From Novosphingobium cyanobacteriorum (GTDB lineage: Bacteria > Pseudomonadota > Alphaproteobacteria > Sphingomonadales > Sphingomonadaceae): a stretch of DNA of 64,000 bases. The stretch is taken from contig NZ_JAROCY010000011.1 of the NCBI RefSeq assembly GCF_029436685.1, positions 117,170 through 181,169 of the forward strand. The letters are read 5' to 3'. This document shows positions 48,501-58,027 of this stretch, piece by piece. The notes beneath the pieces are model-generated. The model had not been told where the DNA came from. It was given only the letters and a program-made list of their open reading frames with translations, and did no database searches. Made by a program: the position numbers and the translations under genes. Position 1 is the stretch's first letter, and each line of letters begins with the position of its first letter.

Positions 48501-51500
48501 GGCGGCAATGGGCAGGGCGGCACGCTCAACTTCAACGGTTCGACCTCGAACGGAACGCTTTCGGCCGGGACGCTGACCGTGAATGCCTTCGGGCGGGGCG
48601 GTGCGGGCGGCATCGGTGGGGTGGACGATGTTGGAAATGGCTTCAACGGCGGCAACGGCGGCAGAGGGCAGGGCGGCACGGCGAACTTCACCAGCAATGG
48701 ACTGGTGGGTGGCGTTGCGCCCACGGGAACGACGACGCTCGGCGCGCTGACCGTTGATGCATCGGGCAACGGCGGCGCGGCGGGCGCGCCGGGCGTGGGA
48801 CCGGGCGTGCCCGCCAATGGTGGTTCGGGCGGCAACGGCACGGGTGGCACCATCGGTATCCTGGCCGAGGTGGGCGGCTCCACCTTCCAGGTGACCAATG
48901 ACGCTCAGCTGACGGCAGACGGGATCGGCGCAAGTGGCCTTGGATGCATCACCTGCGCGTTCGACGGTGGCGCGGGGCAGGGCGGTGCGATCTTCATCGG
49001 CTCGACGACAGCGACCACCGGGAACAGCATTTCTGCCGGAAACCTGACGCTGTCTGCCATCTCGCGCGGCGGCAACTCGCTGGTCGGCGTTGGCGGGGCC
49101 GGCTCGGGCGGCTCATTGGTGATCGCAGGATCGGGCTTTGCGCTGAACACCGGCACGCTCTCCATGGCGGCGGTTGCCTATGGCGGTGGTGCGTTCGGAA
49201 CCAACATTGCCGGGGCCGCGCAAGGCGGCGATGCGCGCATCAACCTGGGCACGGGCGCAACGCTGGGCAGCACCTCGGCCGCCCTGATCACCTCTGCCTT
49301 TGGTGGTGGCAACGCCGATGCCGGGGGCAAGGGTGGCGTGGGCACCGGCGGCGTCAGCAGCTTCATCTCCACCGGCGGCGCAGCTTCGATCATCAATGGC
49401 ATTTCGCTGCAGGCCGATGGCAACGGCGGCCTTGGAGACTTCGGGTCACCGCTCGGCATTGGCGGCGATGGCGCAGGCGGCTCGGTGTTTCTTTCCGCGG
49501 GCAGCGAAGGGGCTGGCAACAGCGGCAACGGCGGTTCGATCACCAACGGCGGCGCGACCAGCATCAGCGCATCGGGTTTCGGTGCGCTGGGCGGCACCGG
49601 TGGCAACGGGCTGGGCGGCGATGTCCTTGTCAGCGCCAGCAACGGATCGTTGGCGCTGCAGGATTTGACCGGTACAGCCAATGGCATCGGCGGCCAGGGA
49701 TTGGTCGGCGGCGCGGGCGGCAACGGGCAAGGCGGCACTTTCGTGATCGCGGCGCTGAATGACCTTGGCGGCGCTGCAGTGATAAATGGCACGACCGTTC
49801 AGGTGGGCGCCAACGGCCTTGGCGGCGACGGTGGCAACGGCATCTCGGGCGATGGCGGCAAGGGCGGTGACGGACTTGGTGGGCTCGTCTCGATCCTCGG
49901 CGCTGCGGGCAATGGCGTGCTCAACCTCGGCGATGTGACCGCGCATGCCCGCGGCTTTGGCGGGCTCGGCGGTAACGGCGTATCGGTGATCAGCGTTGGC
50001 ACCGGGGGCAACGGCGGCGCCGGTGGTTCCGCTGTAGGCGGCGGCGTCCAGGTGGGCACGCAAAGCCATGTCGATACCGGGGCCCTGAATACAGGGTCAG
50101 CCAGTTTTACCAGCGTGACTGTCATCGCGGACGGCAACGGTGGAACTGGCGGAAGCGGTGGTACTGGGCCTATCCAAGGTAATGGGGGCGCAGGCGGTGA
50201 TGGCAGTGGCGGCGGAACCGTGCTCCTGGTGCGGGGATCGCCGGTAACGATCAACGGCGCAGGTGTATTCTTTGCCGACGGTGCGGCCGGGTTCGGTGGT
50301 GTCGGTCTGGTCGATGGAGCAGGGGGGGATGCCTTCGTCGGCGGACCTGTTCCCACGGGAACGTCGCTCGCCGCCGCGGCACTGGTGGTGACCAATCGTT
50401 CCGGGCAGCCGACGCAACGTGGGTCGCTCGTGGCGCAGGATCTCACCTTCTATGCGCGCGCGCTGGGTGGTCTTGGCAGCACCAATGGTACGCAGACCGA
50501 TCTCGGCAATTCCGTCCGCTTCACCTTGAGCGGTGCGGATGTATCGGCGACAACTCTTTCCTTCACCTCGACCGGCACGCCAACGCTTACCGGACCGGCT
50601 TCTGCCATCCAGCTGCAGGACGGGCTGGCCACGATCAGCGGTGGCTTCTCGTTCGACACGCAGGGATCGCTTTCGCTGCAGAGCGCCAATGGCGGGCTGA
50701 CGGCGGCGGCGGTCAACATCAGTGGCGGCAACTGGATCGATGCGGGGCCTCTGGCGGGAACACCCGGTGTCCTATTCGGCACGGGATCGGTCAACCTGGT
50801 CACCGGGCAGGACCTGATCGCCAATGCCTCGTTCCAATCGGGCGGCAACCTGTCCATCGGCGCAGCTGGCGCGGTGGCACTGGGCAATCTTGTTGCCGCC
50901 GGGCAGATAAACGGCTCGGCCGGCACGACGATGAACCTTGCCAACGTGACCGCTGGTGGTCTCGTCGGACTTGGCGCGACAGATGACCTCACCGTTGGCA
51001 ATGTCTCAACGGGCTCGAACGCGTTCCTTTCGAGCGGCGGAGTGCTGACCACGGGAGCGATCGGCGCGGCGGACACGGCGACCATCTTTGGCGACGGTGG
51101 CGTGACGACGGGCAACGTGACGGTGGGCAATGCCATCGCCATCGGTTCGGTCACAAGCGTGACGACCGGGGCGCTTTCGGCGGGGCTTGTCAGCCCGCTG
51201 GGCAGCAGCCTTGCGACCTATGACATCACGGTCCAGTCCGACGGTGCGATTGCCCTGGGCGATGCGCAGGCCGCAGGTGACCTCGCGGTGTTCGGTGGTT
51301 CGTCGATATCGGCCGGGACGCTGGGCGGTCGCGACATTGCGGTGCTTTCCACCGGCAACCAGACGCTTGGCGGGATCGGTGCGACCGGTCGCGTTCTGCT
51401 GGCGGACCAATCAATGTCCAGCCTGGGCGGTGCGCCGTTTTCCAGCACGTATGATCTCAACGCGGTCTTTGCGGCGGCACCCGTTGGAACGGCCGGCAGC

Positions 51501-54392
51501 ATAACGCTCAACGGTCCGGTCACGGCCGGGCAATTCACGGCGGTTACGCTGTCCGGATTCGGAGGTCAGTCCATCACCGCCGGAGACGCGATCAGGATCG
51601 ATGCCGGGGCTGCAGGGCTTTCTGCCGGTGCGATCGGATCCGCTGCAGGTTCCGTCACGCTCACCTCTGGAGGGAATATCGCCGTCGACGATCTGGCGGC
51701 GGGGTCGGGATTGTCGGTCAACGCCACTGGTAATCTTGCGATGGGTGCGGGAACCAGTGCTGCGGGCGATGTCACGCTCTTCTCGATCGGCAATTTCGCG
51801 GCGTCCGGGCCGATTGATGCGGCAGGCGGCAATCTCTCGCTCATCTCGGCGGGGTCTGTCGTGGCGGGCGATCTGCACGCACAGGGCACGTTAGGGACGG
51901 TTGCGCTGAGGGTGCAGGGCGCGGCAACGACCGCGCTTGGCGCGCTGTCTGCGGATGCGGGCGACATCGAGGTTGGCAGCGTCCGCGCGCTTTCGCTTGG
52001 AAACCTGGTTGCGCAGAACGGCGCGGTTGCGCTTGCCTCGGTCGGCACGCTCGACGCTGGCTCGCTGACCGTCATCGGGGGCGATCTCCAGCTCACCAGC
52101 GGGGCTGACACGACGGTTGGCGCGGTTTCGCTGACAAATGGAACGCTTTCCACGACCATTGCGGGCGCGCTTACGGGGGCATCGCTGACGGTGACCGGTG
52201 GCAGCCTTGTAACGCTCGATCCAACGGGCAACCTGTCGCTGGGGACGGTGCAGACGGATGGCGATCTGGTTGCGACGGGCGTTGATGTCAGCCTGGGTGC
52301 GGTAAACGCGGCGAATGTCGTCCTGAATGCGGCGGGGACGCTGTCGACGCTTCAGATCAATGCCGTCAACGGCGTGGACGTGCGTGCCGCAGGCATCCTC
52401 AACACGGGCGTGCTCAGCGCTACGGGGGATGTCAGCGCCAGTGCGACAGGAAATGTGGCCATTGCGGGCATCGGCACTGATGGTCTGGTCACCGTTTCCG
52501 GCAACGCCCTTGCCCTTGGGAATCTGCGCGGATCGTCGGTTGCGCTGACATCGGCCGGAACGCTGGCTGCCGGGACGGTTACGGCCACCACGGGGGCAGT
52601 ATCGATCACGGCTGGCAATGGCATTGCGCTGAACGGATCGCTGGATGGCGCGACAGGCGTGACCCTTGCCGCAGGCAGCGGCGGCATTGCCGCCGGTTTC
52701 ATGCAGTCTGGCGGGGCGATCGTCGCAACATCGTCCGGCGATGTCTCGGCCGGCGCGATCCGGGCCACAGGCAACGTGGAAATCGCCTCGTCAGGCGGGT
52801 CCATCGGGACGGTCAACGTTGTCGCCGGCGGCAATGTCCTGCTTGCGGCGGGCAACAGTCTTTCGTCGAACCTGGTTGTGGGGCAAGACATCGCGCTCCT
52901 TGCCGGGCAGGACATCATCATCAATGGCCCGGTCCTTTCCGGGCATTTCAACGGCACGCTGTTCACGGCCGACAATGGTCGCGTGCTGATGGCAGGCAAC
53001 CAGATGGCGGCCCTGGGCGGCAGCCCGGGCGCGTTCGATTACGACGCGGTGTTCGCGGTTGCGCCGCAAAGAGCCGGGGGAGCCATTCGGCTCACGGGCT
53101 TCAATGCCGGCGCTTTCACGGCGGCGTCACAGGGCAGTGTCCGCATCGGCAGGAGCACGGCAAGCCAGTCCGTCTACGTTGAAAGCGGTGGCCTGGTAAC
53201 CGTGGCGCAGCAATGGCAGGCGCCGGACATTGCCATCAGTTCCGCCGACATCGATATCCTGGCGGCGCCGGTCGGGGCATCGCAGCCGGGCGGGCTTAAT
53301 GCCGGAGTCAACGGCAAGATCGTGCTGCAGTCAGGGGCCGCAGGCCCAATGCTGATCGGCGATGGACTGACCGGAACGGGATACACCCTCGACAACGGTG
53401 AATGGAGCCTGATCAACAGCGGCTCGCTCACGGTCCAGGGTGGATCGATGCGCATCGGGAACCTTGACGTGACCGGCCCCGATGCGGGCAGCACGATCGA
53501 CGATCCCAACGGCTTCGTCCGCTTCCGCACTGGGCCGACCGGATCGATCCGGATCACGGGCAACGTTGTCGCCACGGGCTTTCGTCCGACGAACGCCCTC
53601 GAGTTCCTGACCGGCCAGTTCGAACTCGATTCAAGCACCGGCAGCCTTGCCGTTCAGGGCATCAATGGCGCGCTGTCCGGCACACTGCGGATCAACGCGG
53701 ACCACATCCACGTGGCATCGGGCACGGTTCTGGACAGGCTGGCCAACGATCCGTTCTACAGCGGTTTCGTCCAGGATCTCGACGCAGGATCGGGAAGTCC
53801 CCGTGACGGAGCCGTTCTGCGTGCGGGCGCCTTCGACATGCAGGTTGGCACAACCTTCTATGTCCAGAACACCGGCACCTTCATCGATCCGGCAGGCCTG
53901 CTTGTGCCGCTCGGTACGTTCGGCATCAGCGCCACCCGGTCCACGCCGATCACTGTGGTGCTGAACGGGCGCTTCGCTTCGTCGCCGACCGACCTGGCAG
54001 GGCGCGATGCGTTCAGGGCGTTCCGTGAAGGGCGCAACGATCTTGCGCTGTTCGGCGGCGAAAGCCGGCTCAACGATTGTCTGATCTCGTCGATCATTTG
54101 TGGCGAAACCTTCCCCGATCCTTCGTTCCGTGACAAGATCACGGTGCTGACTGATCCGGGCCTGGAAGACACGCCCGATCTCGTATCGGATGATGACGAT
54201 GGCGAGGGACAGCCGCCCGCTGCAGGGGATGCAGGAGGCAGTGGCCCGATCGCGCCGCCTATGCCGTTGATCAACACCGGCCCGCTCGATCCGCTGGTGG
54301 AGATCGACGAGCCCGTTGCCGGCAGCGGCAACCCCGGCCTGATGGGGCTGGGCAAGGGCAAGGAAACGCCTTCGCAGGGAGAGCAGAAGTGA
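45546..54392 (+). CDS. Giant TpsA-type filamentous haemagglutinin-like exoprotein
   Basis: A secreted or surface protein of 2,948 residues. A long N-terminal signal (basic KPTVRKRSRKETW then SLAIAATLAAGAIAAHAQ) is followed by a TPS domain (about 40-290) in which GTVFFYTPGGIIIGSTSVFD replaces the usual NPNGI-type motif. From about 500 to 1,620 come dozens of imperfect units rich in GGNGxGG, resembling PGRS-like beta-helix turns. From about 1,620 to 2,650 the units change to FHA-like ones of the AAGxVxLxSxGNxxxG type. The C-terminus (about 2,790-2,948) is acidic and Pro/Gly-rich. Adhesin or biofilm matrix function is inferred. No frameshift is seen over 8.8 kb. Confidence 0.88.
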   Translation: MAATGSNLPKPTVRKRSRKETWTASSLAIAATLAAGAIAAHAQSLQGTGTFTNPANGSIFATLTTTDVTLNSPQSVINWTPTDTSGTGTILFQPNGTTTTFHNNAGSTADFAVLNRVIPVDASGNPVLNRPIRFDGRTVSEIQSAAGGPATRGGTVFFYTPGGIIIGSTSVFDVGNLVLTTSDIPYDAATGNFGSGSTYQFLSAQAGTSVTVEAGAQINSSVGSAANAYVALVAPRIVQDGAISVDGSAALVAADAATIQFSPDGLYNIQVDSGTSATGNVISNSGTITNVASAGGTVVQGIYMVAVPKNTAITMAIAGGSQLGFAVAGGANVVGNTVVLSAGQDIVGGAVGNTASAGGGTGQADIRIGAITSNSALAAVASGNAVVGVGPGETATFGSDLSVAGVVHPGSPDTNAAHVLVSGAGSTMTVAGNLSVISRDAAAVFTGAPSDTSQATLDLNQGSLTVGGSVFISANRSGLTEGASITGGTAYLGLTNGSTLDVTGDLAFTAQGQGGPTSATSANAGSGTGGAVLLAYDGGSTITVGGGITANASGSGGSAFPAGFAGGAGTGGNVTFFGLAGAGALDVGGGVTMTAEGIGGFGNATLPTDQSGGDGTGGAVNFSIQGATAQTITIGGDVNMSVVGAGASANTGLAGNGQGGQATLSLSGGKHGLTVANVFMSAAGSGGSGTDVTAGNGQGGIAFAALDDGAQLTTGILSVTANAQGGDYFSTGAGGTGIGGNAAISIGGNGGGISASIINVEASGTGGLAADSFSGDGSLGRGGTATVSAGAGTLSGQSIFVLASGTGGDGIDNGGAGQGGTAQLLSTGGTIQSSADSSVTAEGKGGFGEVLGGAGTGGNAIISALTGNVTLGGSSPVFVSAAGFGGSAAPFGATGGTGHGGQVQIVANNGSVSFTGGANVGANGAGGVGSNGGNGGGAIGGTVSIDAQSNAAGGSLIALFDSTINVSGVGGAGGDAISPDIAGGNGGNGQGGTLNFNGSTSNGTLSAGTLTVNAFGRGGAGGIGGVDDVGNGFNGGNGGRGQGGTANFTSNGLVGGVAPTGTTTLGALTVDASGNGGAAGAPGVGPGVPANGGSGGNGTGGTIGILAEVGGSTFQVTNDAQLTADGIGASGLGCITCAFDGGAGQGGAIFIGSTTATTGNSISAGNLTLSAISRGGNSLVGVGGAGSGGSLVIAGSGFALNTGTLSMAAVAYGGGAFGTNIAGAAQGGDARINLGTGATLGSTSAALITSAFGGGNADAGGKGGVGTGGVSSFISTGGAASIINGISLQADGNGGLGDFGSPLGIGGDGAGGSVFLSAGSEGAGNSGNGGSITNGGATSISASGFGALGGTGGNGLGGDVLVSASNGSLALQDLTGTANGIGGQGLVGGAGGNGQGGTFVIAALNDLGGAAVINGTTVQVGANGLGGDGGNGISGDGGKGGDGLGGLVSILGAAGNGVLNLGDVTAHARGFGGLGGNGVSVISVGTGGNGGAGGSAVGGGVQVGTQSHVDTGALNTGSASFTSVTVIADGNGGTGGSGGTGPIQGNGGAGGDGSGGGTVLLVRGSPVTINGAGVFFADGAAGFGGVGLVDGAGGDAFVGGPVPTGTSLAAAALVVTNRSGQPTQRGSLVAQDLTFYARALGGLGSTNGTQTDLGNSVRFTLSGADVSATTLSFTSTGTPTLTGPASAIQLQDGLATISGGFSFDTQGSLSLQSANGGLTAAAVNISGGNWIDAGPLAGTPGVLFGTGSVNLVTGQDLIANASFQSGGNLSIGAAGAVALGNLVAAGQINGSAGTTMNLANVTAGGLVGLGATDDLTVGNVSTGSNAFLSSGGVLTTGAIGAADTATIFGDGGVTTGNVTVGNAIAIGSVTSVTTGALSAGLVSPLGSSLATYDITVQSDGAIALGDAQAAGDLAVFGGSSISAGTLGGRDIAVLSTGNQTLGGIGATGRVLLADQSMSSLGGAPFSSTYDLNAVFAAAPVGTAGSITLNGPVTAGQFTAVTLSGFGGQSITAGDAIRIDAGAAGLSAGAIGSAAGSVTLTSGGNIAVDDLAAGSGLSVNATGNLAMGAGTSAAGDVTLFSIGNFAASGPIDAAGGNLSLISAGSVVAGDLHAQGTLGTVALRVQGAATTALGALSADAGDIEVGSVRALSLGNLVAQNGAVALASVGTLDAGSLTVIGGDLQLTSGADTTVGAVSLTNGTLSTTIAGALTGASLTVTGGSLVTLDPTGNLSLGTVQTDGDLVATGVDVSLGAVNAANVVLNAAGTLSTLQINAVNGVDVRAAGILNTGVLSATGDVSASATGNVAIAGIGTDGLVTVSGNALALGNLRGSSVALTSAGTLAAGTVTATTGAVSITAGNGIALNGSLDGATGVTLAAGSGGIAAGFMQSGGAIVATSSGDVSAGAIRATGNVEIASSGGSIGTVNVVAGGNVLLAAGNSLSSNLVVGQDIALLAGQDIIINGPVLSGHFNGTLFTADNGRVLMAGNQMAALGGSPGAFDYDAVFAVAPQRAGGAIRLTGFNAGAFTAASQGSVRIGRSTASQSVYVESGGLVTVAQQWQAPDIAISSADIDILAAPVGASQPGGLNAGVNGKIVLQSGAAGPMLIGDGLTGTGYTLDNGEWSLINSGSLTVQGGSMRIGNLDVTGPDAGSTIDDPNGFVRFRTGPTGSIRITGNVVATGFRPTNALEFLTGQFELDSSTGSLAVQGINGALSGTLRINADHIHVASGTVLDRLANDPFYSGFVQDLDAGSGSPRDGAVLRAGAFDMQVGTTFYVQNTGTFIDPAGLLVPLGTFGISATRSTPITVVLNGRFASSPTDLAGRDAFRAFREGRNDLALFGGESRLNDCLISSIICGETFPDPSFRDKITVLTDPGLEDTPDLVSDDDDGEGQPPAAGDAGGSGPIAPPMPLINTGPLDPLVEIDEPVAGSGNPGLMGLGKGKETPSQGEQK

Positions 54393-57300
54393 CCCGTCGT
54401 CTGTCCTCGGGCGCAAGCCTGCTCTCCTTGGCCCTCCTTGCCGCTGCCACGGCATTCGCACCGGCATGGGCGCAGGGCCAGCCGCTTTCGGTCCGCAATT
54501 CGTTCCGCGTCGGCAATGCGGGCGTGCTGTGCACCGCGCAGAACGCGGCAGACGACAATCGGCTGTCCGGCATGTTCGACCGGTCCTATCGCCTGACCTG
54601 TCGCGACGCGGCGGGCGCGGTCGGTTCGCTTGTGGCCCTGCACCGCGAAGCACCACTGGGTGCCGTGCCGAACGGCATGGGCGTGAAGGAACTGGCCTGC
54701 GGCGAAGTCGCCCCGTTCAGACTTGAGCAGGTCGGTGCGGTGCTGGCGCAGGCCTGCCGTGACCAGCAGACGCGCGTGGACTATCGTCGCTACCTCGTCC
54801 GGCGCGATGGCGTGACCTGGGTGGTCGAGGGCCTCTCGGGCTACGATCCGGTGCTGCGCCTTGCGCTGGCGAGCGTTCTTGCGGACAAGCCCGTGCCGGG
54901 CGAAATCCATGTCGCCACCACCGAAGTTTCGGACCCTGCCGCGCTGGCCCGCATCCAGGCCGGTCAGCTTGACCGGCTTGGCGCGCGCAACGAAGGTTAT
55001 CTGCGCAACAATGGCGGCCATTTTGCGGAAAGTGCCGAGTTCTTCCAGTCACTGGCAGCACGCAGCCGTGCGGCACAGGGCACGGCGCTGGCCGAGGCGT
55101 TGGCCAATGAGGGGCTCCAGCAATCGAACCTTGGCGCATTTGGCACGGCTGCACGCCTTTTCGAAGAGAGCAGCCGCGCACTCCGGCCGGGCGACGGCCT
55201 GACCCAGCGCCTGCTGCGCAACTATCGCGCCATCGACAAGCTGAACCAGCAGGACCCGCAAGGGGCCATTGCCGCGTTGGCCACGCCAGTGGAGCCAGTT
55301 GCCGCCAGCTTCGACCTGGCCAAGCTGGCCGTAGGCGAGATCGATCTGCCGCTGGCCGAGCAGATCAATCGCGAAAACGCGGCACTGAAGCGGTTGGGCG
55401 GAATCGATCCGGGGCTCACTTCGGCGGAACGCGCCGCCATTCTCGACGCGCAGGCGCTGGCGCTCACGGGGGCTGCCGCGCGGACGCAGGGCAGGCTCGA
55501 TGACGCGCGCGGCGCGCTGACCACCGCAGATCGGCAGTTGCAGGCAATCCATGGCGGTCGTGTCATCTCCACCCGCTGGCTCCAGTCAGAGATCGCCATA
55601 GAACTGGCGCTCGCGGCGGAGGCGCAGGGGCACAAGGCCGATGCATCCGGATCGTTCGACCGGGCCATCGCGATCCTTGCCGAAGCCTTTCCGCAATCAC
55701 CCGCGCTGTTGACGGCGCGGGCGCGCAAGGCGGCATTCCTTGCCCGCAATGGTGATGCCGCCGGAGCGCGCACCCTGTTTGCATCTGTCATCGATGAAAG
55801 TGCCGCGATCCCGGACAGTGGCGCTTCGCTGCGCGATCTGCTCGGTCCCTATTTCGCAGTCCTTTCGGCCGATACCGGTTCGGGAGCCGCCGCCGACCTG
55901 TTCACGGCGGCGCAGGTTCTGCAGCGGCCCGGCGTGGCGCAGACGCAGGCGGTTCTGGCGCGCGAGTTTTCCGAAGGGAATGACGACGCCTCCGCCATGT
56001 TCCGCCTGTCTGTCGCGCGCAGCCGCGAAATTGCGCGCACGGAGGTGGAAGTCGCCCGCCTGTCTGCGATTGCCGCGCCGACCGATCGCGAAGCGGATTC
56101 GTTGAAGCGCCAGCAGGAATTGCTGGATTCGCTGCGGCAGGACCAGACCGCGCTGGTCAGCACGCTTTCGGCCTATCCGCGCTACAAGGTGCTTGCCCCG
56201 CAGCGCGTGGCGCTCACCGAACTGCAGCAGGCGCTGCGTCCGGGCGAGGCCTACTACAAGCTGATCGCCGTCGATGAAGATCTCTACGCACTCTATGTCG
56301 ATAGCGGTGCGGCACGGGCTTATAAGGTCGATCTGACGCGGAGCGAACTGGGCAGGCAGGTGCAGGCGCTGCGGGATTCGATCGTGAAGATCGAAAACGG
56401 GCGCCAGGTGAACTACCCGTTCGACGTCGAGCTTTCTCGCAAGCTCTATGTGAAGCTGTTCGGCCCGGTCGATGCGTCGCTGCCTCCGGTCAGGCACCTG
56501 ATCTTCGAACCCGATGCGGCGATGCTGCAACTGCCCCCGTCGGTGCTGGTCACCGCAGACAAGGGCGTGGCGGATTACCTGAAGCGCAGCGAGGCGGCAG
56601 ATGCCGACCCGTTCGACTTCACCGGGGTGGAGTGGCTGGGCCGCAACCGCGAGGTTTCGATCGCTGTCTCCCCACGCGGGTTCCTCGACATCCGCAAGCT
56701 GGCTCCCAGCCATGCCGCGCGTCCCTATCTGGGCGTTGGGCACAACGCCATTCCTCAGGCTCGCCCTGTGGCTGCGGTGGCGGACGAATGCGATTGGCCG
56801 CTGGCCACGTGGCAGCATCCGATCTCGTCCGACGAACTGCTGTTCGCGCAGAAGCGCATGGGGCCGGGCAGCATGGTGCTGACCGACAAGGCGTTTTCGG
56901 ATTCCAACCTGCTTGGTGCGCCGCAACTCAATCAGTATCGCGTGCTGCACTTCGCCACGCACGGGCTGGTCACTGCCCCCCGCGCGGATTGCCCGGCGCG
57001 CCCGGCACTCGTCACCAGCTTCGGCGATCAGGGGTCAGACGGTCTGCTGTCGTTCCGCGAGATCTTCGACCTGAAGCTCGACGCCGATCTCGTCATCCTT
57101 TCCGCCTGCGATACCGCAGGCATGGCCAGCGTCTCTGCCAGCCTCGAGGCGGGGGTGGCCACGGGTGGCAACTATGCGCTCGATGGCCTTGTGCGTGCCT
57201 TTGTGGGCGCAGGGGCGCGGTCGGTGGTGGCGAGCCATTGGCCGGTGCCGGACGATTTCGACGCCACCAAGCGGCTGATCGCCGGGATGATCGACACCAC

Positions 57301-57514
57301 CCCCGGAAAGCCGCTGGCGGGCGCGCTGATGGAGGCGGAGCAGAAGCTGATGGACGATCCGCGCACCTCGCACCCGTTCTATTGGGCCGCGTTCATCGTG
57401 CTGGGCGATGGGGCCAAGCCGCTGATGGCTGGCACGGCCACGGCAGTGGACGTCGGCGATGCTGCCAGGATGCCAACAGGTGCGGTCAATCTTTCCAACG
57501 CGCCTGCTAGGTAG
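54389..57514 (+). CDS. Exported CHAT-domain (caspase-like) protein
   Basis: A 1,041-residue protein starting at a GTG that overlaps the TpsA stop (GTGA). The signal peptide RRLSSGASLLSLALLAAATA ends near AWAQG. An N-terminal region of about 150 residues with cysteines is followed by TPR-like helices (about 190-480). The C-terminal CHAT protease domain (about 600-1,010) has the catalytic His858 in LHFATHGL and Cys907 in VILSACDTAG, with the typical GLVRAFVGAGARSVVASHWPV after it at about 930-950. CHAT proteases include separase relatives and gasdermin- or CRISPR-linked proteases. Export and linkage with TPS genes suggest processing or release of the exoprotein. Confidence 0.88.
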   Translation: MTRRLSSGASLLSLALLAAATAFAPAWAQGQPLSVRNSFRVGNAGVLCTAQNAADDNRLSGMFDRSYRLTCRDAAGAVGSLVALHREAPLGAVPNGMGVKELACGEVAPFRLEQVGAVLAQACRDQQTRVDYRRYLVRRDGVTWVVEGLSGYDPVLRLALASVLADKPVPGEIHVATTEVSDPAALARIQAGQLDRLGARNEGYLRNNGGHFAESAEFFQSLAARSRAAQGTALAEALANEGLQQSNLGAFGTAARLFEESSRALRPGDGLTQRLLRNYRAIDKLNQQDPQGAIAALATPVEPVAASFDLAKLAVGEIDLPLAEQINRENAALKRLGGIDPGLTSAERAAILDAQALALTGAAARTQGRLDDARGALTTADRQLQAIHGGRVISTRWLQSEIAIELALAAEAQGHKADASGSFDRAIAILAEAFPQSPALLTARARKAAFLARNGDAAGARTLFASVIDESAAIPDSGASLRDLLGPYFAVLSADTGSGAAADLFTAAQVLQRPGVAQTQAVLAREFSEGNDDASAMFRLSVARSREIARTEVEVARLSAIAAPTDREADSLKRQQELLDSLRQDQTALVSTLSAYPRYKVLAPQRVALTELQQALRPGEAYYKLIAVDEDLYALYVDSGAARAYKVDLTRSELGRQVQALRDSIVKIENGRQVNYPFDVELSRKLYVKLFGPVDASLPPVRHLIFEPDAAMLQLPPSVLVTADKGVADYLKRSEAADADPFDFTGVEWLGRNREVSIAVSPRGFLDIRKLAPSHAARPYLGVGHNAIPQARPVAAVADECDWPLATWQHPISSDELLFAQKRMGPGSMVLTDKAFSDSNLLGAPQLNQYRVLHFATHGLVTAPRADCPARPALVTSFGDQGSDGLLSFREIFDLKLDADLVILSACDTAGMASVSASLEAGVATGGNYALDGLVRAFVGAGARSVVASHWPVPDDFDATKRLIAGMIDTTPGKPLAGALMEAEQKLMDDPRTSHPFYWAAFIVLGDGAKPLMAGTATAVDVGDAARMPTGAVNLSNAPAR

Positions 57515-57621
57515 GATTGCGCATCACCCTCCGCCTGCTGAAAGCGACGGTTAACGTGCCGTCCTCAAATCCGTGGCGATGATTGGTCGCCATCCCATCA
57601 CGGGGCAGGAGGCGGATCGCC

Positions 57622-57945
57622 ATGTTGCACAATCGCGGCTTTGAAAACGGCGAAAATGCTTGGGTTCCGGGGCAGCCTGCGCTGGCCATCCCCGCAGGCT
57701 ATCGCCGCGGCATCCTGCGTGCAAAGGTTACCGTAAGTGACCTGACCTGCTGGTCTGCGCGGATGGATTCGATGGAACGGCTGAAGCCCGGAACGACCCT
57801 GTGGCTGGCGCTGCCCGGCCTTGAGCCCAAGCTGGCGACGGTGACCTGGTCAGAAGGTTTCAGCGCCGGCCTGCGCTTTGCCGAGCCGCTGCATCCGGCG
57901 GTGCTGGATGCCGTGATCGAAGGGCGCACGGTGCGCCTGCACTGA
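57622..57945 (+). CDS. PilZ-like domain protein
   Basis: A small cytoplasmic protein of 107 residues, possibly a c-di-GMP receptor. The beta-barrel pattern and the RRGILRAKV segment fit the RxxxR motif of PilZ domains. The second motif, normally (D/N)xSxxG, reads DLTCWSARMDSM and is degenerate, so c-di-GMP binding is uncertain. ATWSEG/AGLRFAEPL near the end resemble the last strands of many sphingomonad PilZ proteins. ATG 57622 has AGGAGG 10 bases upstream; an in-frame start at 57583 is weaker. Confidence 0.7.
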   Translation: MLHNRGFENGENAWVPGQPALAIPAGYRRGILRAKVTVSDLTCWSARMDSMERLKPGTTLWLALPGLEPKLATVTWSEGFSAGLRFAEPLHPAVLDAVIEGRTVRLH

Positions 57946-58002
57946 TCCCGCGGCACGTCACTAAACGTGCGGGATTAGGTGTCTGATTGTTAAGGAAATA
58001 AA

Positions 58003-58027
58003 TGGCTCCCTGAGTAGGACTATAACC
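58003..58027 (-). other. Possible attachment-site remnant resembling a tRNA 3' end
   Basis: On the minus strand, GTCCTACTCAGGGAGCCA looks like the end of a tRNA (T-stem, acceptor strand, discriminator, CCA). The preceding bases TTATA replace the expected TTCGA, and the rest of a cloverleaf is absent. It lies about 140 bases before an integrase gene at the island boundary, where att sites usually are. The identification is tentative. Confidence 0.35.

Noticed and set aside
47040..50400. Tandem DNA repeats in the exoprotein gene as a CRISPR-like or satellite array
   Set aside because: The units are degenerate, differ in length and keep the reading frame; they encode glycine-rich protein repeats.
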